NCBI RefSeq assembly: GCF_009931695.1
Contig: NZ_CP048000.1
Coordinates: forward strand, 62,001-126,000
Direction: 5' to 3'
Source: Anaerocolumna sedimenticola
GTDB lineage: Bacteria > Bacillota > Clostridia > Lachnospirales > Lachnospiraceae
DNA: 64,000 nucleotides
The notes beneath the pieces were generated by a model. The model was not told the origin of the DNA. It saw only the letters and a list, made by a program, of their open reading frames with translations, and made no database searches. A program made the translations under genes and the position numbers. Shown one piece after another: positions 58,314 to 64,000 of the stretch (position 1 is the first letter of the stretch; each line of letters begins with the position of its first letter).

Positions 58314-58463
58314 TAGGCAATTGCGAAACACTAAAATTTTCTGAGTATTCAATACAATTAATACGAATTTCATAGCTTCAGGTGCCTTTAGGGCAAAATT
58401 CAGCCCTGATATGTATTAATTGCATGTCATATAAATACAATAATCTAGTTTCGCAATTCCCTA
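58314..58463. mobile_element. Family A palindromic element (150 bp) with 12-bp target duplication
   Basis: TAGGCAATTGCGAAAC... to ...GTTTCGCAATTCCCTA. Flanks TAGTTTCTTATA (58302-58313) and TAGTTTCTTACA (58464-58475) form a 12-bp direct repeat with one mismatch. Sits between the HTH gene start and the 3' end of the AAA+/VWA gene. Confidence 0.85.
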
Positions 58464-58476
58464 TAGTTTCTTACAC

Positions 58477-60525
58477 TTACAGATACCTTGCAATTACTTG
58501 GACCAATCGCATGGGCAGCTGATTCAAGTCAGTGATATCGATAAAACATTCCTGCCCATAAATATCGCAGATGGTTTCCTTATCCTGTCCGATTGCTGCG
58601 GCCAGAAAGAGGATTCCCTTGCGCCTGTACTCGGTGATGACACGCCGCATATCGTCCAAGGCTGCGGTGCCGGTATAATCCGGCATCGCCTTTGGTTGTC
58701 CGTCACTCAGGCTGATAAGCAGTTTGGTTGTTTGGGGTGCTTTTACCATTTTTTCGGCTAAAATCCGCAGTGCCATCCCATCCCTGTTATTGCTGATGCT
58801 TTGAATTGCCATCAGCGAATATTTGTCATTCAGCTTTGCTTCCTCCCAGTCGATATAGGAGTACAGCGACATCTTTTCCTTGGGGGAACGGTCGGCGGTA
58901 TCTCCATAAATCATCACCGGGATGCCGCACCTTTCGCAGAATTCATAGACCGCAACGGCCGTTTGTTTTGCCGCTTTAAGCCGGCCAAAGGCGTTCATGG
59001 AAGCCGACTGGTCAATTCGCAGGGCAACTGCCAGCGAAGGTTCTTCTTCAGGAGTGCGTTTTTTGGAAAAATACCGAAAGTCAGGAGTCGCTACTTTTTC
59101 AGCGTGAAACCTTGTGCCATATACACGGTTTTTGTCATATTCCGCGGAGATTTCAAACTCCAACAGCGGTTGGGTTTTTCGTGCCAGTTCCTGAATGACC
59201 GGCATAAGGGCAGAAGCAATTTGCCGGTACTCCTGTTTCTGTTCCGGGGTGGATTCCGGGCGATGAACGATCATACCCACCTTTTCATGTATAGAGCCTT
59301 TGACCGCTTCCCTGGCCTCATGGTTCAGATGCTTGCGATAGGAATCCCTTTCTTCCTTCCGATCAGCTTGTTCTTCCGGCTTCAATTCATGATACACCGG
59401 TGTACCATTCTCACCGGTGTCCATGCTTTGTGTTTCCGTGGTGGTTTCAGACTGGCTGTCTGTTTGTCCCTCGCTGTCAGGGGATTTCCTCAAGGCAGCC
59501 GACGGAGGTGTATCGGAATCGGATATGGACAAATCCACTTCAAAAGATCCATCCGAACGAATCTCTAAAACCTCCCCATTACATTCACCGTGATGGTATC
59601 TCACCTCCTCCAGTGCTGTCCGTATATCTTGCCGGGTTAACACCTGTTTTAAGATAGTAATTTCATCCGGATCGGTGGTAATTTTATAGATAACCTTGTG
59701 ATACATTGCTTCCATTACGTCTGTTCCCTGCAAAACTGCGTCTACCCAAAAAAAGTAGGAACGCATACCGGCCACGCCTTTGATCGCATTAGCCTTGGCG
59801 GTTCTATCAAGTAAAATAATGACCTGTGCGAATGTACGCAGTAAATCCTTATCCTGACAACCTGTTTTTGCCGCCGCCCGTTCCATCATCACCTCTACTG
59901 GGGGTAAATCCATTTTCTCCGTGTGCTGTACCCGGTCTCGCAGGGCTTCGTTAAGTGGATGGCATCCGTTATATCCCCGGTTGGTAGTGATAACAGCTAT
60001 AAAATCCGGATGGCGGTGGACAATGCGGGTAGGCAGATTGATACTGCCGTCCGGCTCCAGAGCCGAATTAAGAGCCATCAGTACCGCCGCATCCCTGATT
60101 ACCGTAGGTTCCTGAATTTCCAGAAGCCAGCCGTTTTCATAGGCACGTAAGATTTCAGACGGGTAATACTGATATGTCACGCCAATATTTTGTCCATCAT
60201 TTTGTACCCCCTCCTCCGGGAGCACCGGGAGGATAGCTCCCAGCACGTCGGATTTATCCATATCTGCAAAGCAGGTCACTTTTGTATAAGGCAAACCAAA
60301 GTCGGCGGAGAGAGCCTTGGCAAGCTGGGTTTTACCGGAACCGGCATCGCCCTCCAATAGGATCGCAGTAATTTTCATTTCGTCCCGTTCCCATCCCCGT
60401 TTGACCGCTTCGCAAATACGCCGCTCCGCATCACTTTCAATATGTGAGGAGGGCTTTTTCCAGACGAGTCTTTGTTCTTCTTCTGTCAACCGTCTGGCTG
60501 CTGACAAAAACCATTTATTTTCCAC
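58477..60525 (-). CDS. MoxR-type AAA+ ATPase fused to a VWA domain
   Basis: 682 aa. AAA+ part: Walker A GDAGSGKT at 59-66, Walker B WLLEIQEP at 133-140, sensor TTNRG at 180-184, arginine-finger region EALRDRVQH. A charged, Ser/Thr/Glu-rich linker spans about 330-410. The C-terminal VWA domain has the MIDAS motif D-Q-S-A-S at 505-509 and LLISLSDGQP. Elsewhere these two activities are separate partners (NorQ/NorD, RavA/ViaA, CobS/CobT) that remodel or metallate a client protein; here they are one chain. GTG start directly after the previous stop. Base composition is richer in G+C than its surroundings. Client unknown. Confidence 0.85.
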   Translation of the reverse strand: MENKWFLSAARRLTEEEQRLVWKKPSSHIESDAERRICEAVKRGWERDEMKITAILLEGDAGSGKTQLAKALSADFGLPYTKVTCFADMDKSDVLGAILPVLPEEGVQNDGQNIGVTYQYYPSEILRAYENGWLLEIQEPTVIRDAAVLMALNSALEPDGSINLPTRIVHRHPDFIAVITTNRGYNGCHPLNEALRDRVQHTEKMDLPPVEVMMERAAAKTGCQDKDLLRTFAQVIILLDRTAKANAIKGVAGMRSYFFWVDAVLQGTDVMEAMYHKVIYKITTDPDEITILKQVLTRQDIRTALEEVRYHHGECNGEVLEIRSDGSFEVDLSISDSDTPPSAALRKSPDSEGQTDSQSETTTETQSMDTGENGTPVYHELKPEEQADRKEERDSYRKHLNHEAREAVKGSIHEKVGMIVHRPESTPEQKQEYRQIASALMPVIQELARKTQPLLEFEISAEYDKNRVYGTRFHAEKVATPDFRYFSKKRTPEEEPSLAVALRIDQSASMNAFGRLKAAKQTAVAVYEFCERCGIPVMIYGDTADRSPKEKMSLYSYIDWEEAKLNDKYSLMAIQSISNNRDGMALRILAEKMVKAPQTTKLLISLSDGQPKAMPDYTGTAALDDMRRVITEYRRKGILFLAAAIGQDKETICDIYGQECFIDITDLNQLPMRLVQVIARYL

Positions 60526-60527
60526 TA

Positions 60528-60992
60528 TTAGTAAATCTCCAGTTCTTCAATGATTCGGGTAAGCGTCCGAAGCCGCTCCCCAGTCAGTTCTCCCAAGTCA
60601 TTTAATGCCTGTGAAAACTCTTTTATGTCACTCTTAATATTCGGGTTTTCTGTACAGACTGCCACAGGCAGGACACCACCTTGAATCCCCACACGTTCCA
60701 CCGTGGGATTTTCAGGATCATACAGCAGGGGCATTCGGTAAGCCTCTTTAAAATACAGAAGGGTACGGCCCAGAAAAATCATCAGATCAAATACTTGATG
60801 AATCGGTAGTTCGGTATGGACTTCCAGTGTTCCATCCTTACTCTCTTTCCAAAGCTGTGCCGCAATCTGCATATTCTTGTTTTCTTTCATAACAGGCTCA
60901 CCCAAAGTCAACCTCTTGATATCAGAATAATAAGCGTTACGACCATCAATGCGGTCATACTCATCCGCAGTTATTACTATTTTTTCATTCAT
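60528..60992 (-). CDS. Conserved protein of unknown function between GIY-YIG and AAA+/VWA genes
   Basis: 154 aa from ATG 60992, with AAGGAGG at good distance; the two-codon longer TTG start is less likely. Begins MNEKIVITADEYDRIDGRNA; contains VHTELPIHQVFDLMIFLGRTL and ends in a charged helix (LGELTGERLRTLTRIIEEL). Soluble, no membrane segment or known motif. I do not recognise the family with confidence. It overlaps the upstream GIY-YIG stop and ends 2 nt before the AAA+/VWA start, so the three are one translational unit and it is a candidate adaptor or client. Confidence 0.7.
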   Translation of the reverse strand: MNEKIVITADEYDRIDGRNAYYSDIKRLTLGEPVMKENKNMQIAAQLWKESKDGTLEVHTELPIHQVFDLMIFLGRTLLYFKEAYRMPLLYDPENPTVERVGIQGGVLPVAVCTENPNIKSDIKEFSQALNDLGELTGERLRTLTRIIEELEIY

Positions 60993-61333
60993 TTCCAAAT
61001 CCTCCTTGCCTGCGGGTCATCTGCAAAACATAATTCCCGCAGAGTCTTTAGTTCATCCGTATGATCTTCCTGCGGGTCCTCATATTTTAAGACTTTCAAT
61101 ACAATAAATTCAAACCCTTCCTCACCGTACTGCTGCCAGAGTTCCTGCATTCTTTTGTTCGGATGGTTGCCGGTCAATAACTTAAAGCGGTTGCTGTTAT
61201 AATCCGATTTTGTATCTTTGGAAATTCCCAAAAAAGATTCGCCGTTTGATTTGCAGCGGAATGAAATCACACCCATCTCCGGGCGGCGGTTTTTCCACTC
61301 CTCTATAAGTTCTTTTTTCTTTTTCATATCCAT
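60989..61333 (-). CDS. GIY-YIG nuclease-like small protein
   Basis: 114 aa from ATG 61333 (GAGGTG close by; a GTG three codons earlier is possible). MGVISFRCKSNGESFLGIS corresponds to the G-I-Y...Y-I-G strands in a divergent form, followed by an Asn-Arg (SNRFKLL) and H-P-N-K-R-M, then EGFEFIVLKVL with the family Glu. This is the short, LuxR-associated-like type seen in many Firmicutes; whether it cuts DNA is uncertain. First gene of the three-gene operon. Confidence 0.72.
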   Translation of the reverse strand: MDMKKKKELIEEWKNRRPEMGVISFRCKSNGESFLGISKDTKSDYNSNRFKLLTGNHPNKRMQELWQQYGEEGFEFIVLKVLKYEDPQEDHTDELKTLRELCFADDPQARRIWK

Positions 61334-61362
61334 AGTTTTCACCTCGGTTTTTAGTTTACCCT

Positions 61363-61403
61363 AAAAAGTCTACGGAAACAATCCACGCTCCGTAGACTTT
61401 TTT
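61363..61403. terminator. Terminator between the PBP2 gene and the GIY-YIG operon
   Basis: AAAAAGTCTACGGA pairs with TCCGTAGACTTTTT across a 13-nt loop. It can end PBP2-side transcription on the minus strand (T-run follows). The 61404-61521 stretch behind the PBP2 stop contains a frame ending KIVFVAVWFAGIRLVAKK, perhaps the tail of a lost gene; too short to call. Confidence 0.8.
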
Positions 61404-61521
61404 AATTTAATTTTTTCTTGGCAACCAGGCGAATACCGGCAAACCAGACGGCAACAAATACAATTTTATTCCGTACCCAAACACGGTAAACTTATTATGC
61501 TGTAAACTCTATTTCAATTCA

Positions 61522-64000
61522 TTAATCCGTTCTCACATTATAGGCTTTAGACGCCTTTCCGTTTACAATATCCTCTTCTTTTTCCAGCCCAAAATAATAA
61601 TTTAATATATCCTTCCCAACCCCCACCGCATTTCCCGAGGCGTATCCGTTGGCGATTCGGACGGCAATCGTTATCTTAGGATTGTCCGCCGGCGCATAAC
61701 ACACAAATAGTGCATGGTCCGGCCGCACTTTCGATTCCTGCGCAGTTCCCGTTTTTCCCGCAATATCTATCCTCAAATCCTTTAACACCTCATTACTGTC
61801 AGCAAATTGCTGCATTCCCTGATTCACTACATTCCAGATATCATCCGAAAGCTTTATATGGTTCTGTATTTCAATTTCTTTTTTTACGACATCGGTAGAA
61901 TTTGAATTTTTTATTTCCTCGATCAAAGAGAGTTTATAACTGAACCCTTTTGCAGCCAAGGTATTCACGTATCTTGCTAACTGCACGGTAGTATAGTTAT
62001 GGGTACCCTGTCCGATTGCAGACGGAATTGCATATCTGTCCGAAATAGCGGGTTCACTTTCAGTTATTTCAATACCCGATTTTGTGTCCAGTCCAAATAA
62101 GCTTGCATATTCCTTAAGAAAGTCCAGTGCCTGCGGATCGGAAAAATTCATTCTTCCTTTCATTCCTAACCTGTATGATATATCACACAAATAATCATTG
62201 CAGGAGTTCTTAATTGCTGCTGCCGGATTTACTATCTCCTGGTGCCCAAAACGTTTCCAGCACCTTAAGGGAGGTATCACTTTGTCGAAGATTCCGTCAC
62301 AGAAAATTGACGTATATGGGTTATCACCTGCTCTTTCAGACCCGCTATGATGGTAATTGGCTTAAACGTGGACCCCGGAGCCGTAAGCTGCTGCGTTGCA
62401 CGGTTGTAAAACGGCATGGATAAATCCTTATAAAGCTTATTATAATACCCGGTATCCATCTGATTAGCCAGACGGTTATTATCATAACCCGGATAAGTAA
62501 CACAGGCTAATACCTTTCCCGTACCTGCCTCTACAACAACAGCCGAACCGGAATAAGGATCCAGAGCAAGCTGGTTTGGTGTTATTTCAAGATTTCTTAT
62601 TTTCTCTAACAGGAAAGAATAAGCACTGAGGTGATTATTTATCAGCTCATCATAATCCTTATCCTTTTTGGATAGTACGTCCTGTTCATATAAAAGTCTG
62701 CAGATATCCTGACCGGATATCACATCCCTTAGCAGTAAGTATTTAATAACTATTTTGTCAAATTCCGTATTCTGTTTTGACTCTTTCTTAATCTCTTCAG
62801 CAATCACATGGTATGTTTCTTCCATGGTAAAATACTTGCCGCTTGAAGATAGTTTCTCTGTATCAATCCAGCCTGATTCAAGGGCATGGGCGAAAAACTC
62901 TTTCATGGTAATGTCCTTTTTCTCGGCCCAGGATATATAAACGGTATCTTTTTTATCAACAACGGTATCATTTATTATATCAAGTTTGCTTGTGATAAAT
63001 TTTTCATATTCCTGCAATTCCGGTGATAAATCTTTAAGTGGAAGTTTCCCTTCCGTAAATTCCTTGGTAATAAGATTCATTACCGTTTCTTTTTCTTTAA
63101 GCAGTTTTTTATATATATTTTTCTCAAACTCTGTGGCTGTTTTAGAATTTAGGTGCTTTAAATCAATAATCTCATTGTTCACCAGAGCAAAATATACATC
63201 ATAAATCGGTATTTTAATATCCGAAGCGTCTTTCACGCTCTTTTTATCAAATTCTTTGGCATTAATGATGTTACCGAGTAAGATCCCCGCAATGTGCTGT
63301 TCCAGTATTTTATATACAACTGTTTGCAGCTCCATATCAATGCTTAAATAAACATCCTTTCCAGGAACCGGTTTTTCGCTGTCCTCTGCCTTTTTTGTAA
63401 ACTTTCCCGAATCATTTACGTAACCATTAGAAATCCCGTCTTTCCCCTTTAGAGTATCTTCCATATATTGTTCAATCCCGGTTTTACCTACCACTGACTC
63501 CATAGTGTAATCCGAATCTTTATCTTTTAAACGATCCAGTTCCTCCGATGAAATCTTCCCTGTATATCCCAAAATATGCGCAAACGCTTCCCCTCCGTCA
63601 TAGATACGTAACCACTCCTGGCCAATATCGGCTCCCGGCAGCTCGCTGCTGTTTTCCTTTACATAAACTACTGTTTTTTCAGAAACATCTTTCGAAGCAG
63701 TGATCGGTAAATACTTTTGAAAAGTGTTTAGTGATAACATATATCGTAACCCTAAGATTCCCAATGTTTCTTCTTTACTGTAATGTTTTTTTAAACCATA
63801 TCTACTTAATTCCTCCTGAGTATATTCTATTGCTTTCTCACCATATAGAGAAAATTTGTTATCACTTTCCAGATATTTTATCATATCCTCCGCAGTTGCA
63901 GCCTTTTCTGCCTCGGTTAAATCTTCTGTTTTCGCTTTTCCGTATACATCTGCTTTAAACCGGTTTAACCTAACACCCTCCACAGTAAATTCATAGTTTC
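61522..64000 (-). pseudogene. Class B penicillin-binding protein 2, N-terminus outside the window, one-base frameshift
   Basis: The frame is open to the right edge (no stop upstream of GTG 63983), so the start with its membrane anchor lies beyond 64000. Visible: the dimerisation domain, a Lys/Glu-rich insert of roughly 250 residues, and the transpeptidase with SxxK in PGSTFKP. The frame derails after KEQVIT; the next one has S-C-N and K-T-G-T-A. One extra G in the GGG run at 62318-62320 gives VITPYTSIFCDGIFDKVIPP and rejoins them. It crosslinks peptidoglycan on the outer membrane face, as PBP2/SpoVD-type enzymes do. Confidence 0.87.

Noticed and set aside
12477-58463. Family A repeats as CRISPR or as riboswitches
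   Set aside because: Copies are dispersed singly with no spacers, and two have target duplications, which marks mobile DNA.
58477-61333. Naming the AAA+/VWA operon a known defence system
   Set aside because: Neither the gene set nor the domain order matches a defence system I can name; only the neighbourhood is suggestive.
3592-62320. Programmed ribosomal frameshifting as explanation of the split genes
   Set aside because: The sites lack slippery heptamers with downstream structures, occur in unrelated gene families not known to frameshift, and all need the same kind of single-base addition.

Overview
The window reads as chromosomal DNA of an AT-rich, low-GC Gram-positive anaerobe, most likely a clostridial polysaccharide degrader of the Lachnospiraceae type. 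The reasons are strong AGGAGG ribosome-binding sites, several glycoside-hydrolase/ABC-importer loci run by AraC-type and YesM/YesN-type regulators, a tryptophan T-box, BlaI/BlaR1 and a clostridial PBP2. No rRNA or tRNA gene, transposase, integrase or CRISPR array was seen. The taxonomic call is inference from gene content.

Layout. (1) 1-10.3 kb, minus strand: a rhamnogalacturonan/pectin-type locus with a GH2 enzyme (cut by the left edge), a YetA-like PL26 lyase, an LplABC-type importer, a membrane-anchored AraC regulator (YesS-like) and a 3'-truncated yesU. Two promoters here share an almost identical operator. (2) 10.7-13.5 kb: a GH4 alpha-galacturonidase (LplD-like) divergent from a cupin-AraC regulator. 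(3) 13.6-23 kb, minus: a GH43 beta-xylosidase-like enzyme with its own importer, an acetylesterase and a six-hairpin glycosidase of unassigned family. (4) 23.3-26.75 kb: a trpXYZ-type transporter behind a T-box whose specifier is UGG (Trp). (5) 26.8-33.8 kb: a GT2-GtrA / phosphodiester glycosidase / small membrane protein set, a VOC protein, a ClC channel with a structured leader, a radical-SAM protein and a WYL regulator. (6) 33.9-37.2 kb: ZnuABC divergent from a Zur-like Fur protein, with a palindromic operator. (7) 37.5-43.7 kb: a hydrogenase-maturation-like trio without a hydrogenase, thioredoxin, two paralogous small proteins, a chemoreceptor, and a divergent pair of ribbon-helix-helix (RHH) repressors sharing operator copies. 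(8) 44-54.8 kb, minus: a beta-disaccharide (probably diacetylchitobiose) phosphorolysis locus of GH94 phosphorylase, phosphohexomutase, histidine kinase, importer and response regulator. (9) 55-58.3 kb: blaI-blaR1 and an HTH/superoxide-reductase-like protein. (10) 58.5-61.3 kb: a more GC-rich three-gene operon (GIY-YIG protein, unknown protein, MoxR AAA+/VWA fusion). (11) 61.5-64 kb: a PBP2 that runs off the right edge.

Two features run through the whole window. First, nine conserved genes (a tenth is likely) are each broken by exactly one missing base inside a short homopolymer run. Restoring that base rejoins a full-length protein each time, which points to sequence error rather than decay. 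Where I merged such pieces into one entry I say where the shift lies. Second, the intergenic spaces carry several families of small palindromic repeats. Family A is about 151 bp with TAGG...CCTA termini and 12-bp target duplications, so it behaves as a non-autonomous mobile element. Family B is about 97 bp and carries a terminator-like hairpin. Families C and D have GGGGCTGTCGC or GGCTGYTGCAAAA ends.

Many of the regulatory circuits can be read directly: a Trp T-box, a Zur palindrome, a BlaI dyad, RHH operators, and direct repeats in front of an importer promoter that has no good -35 box.
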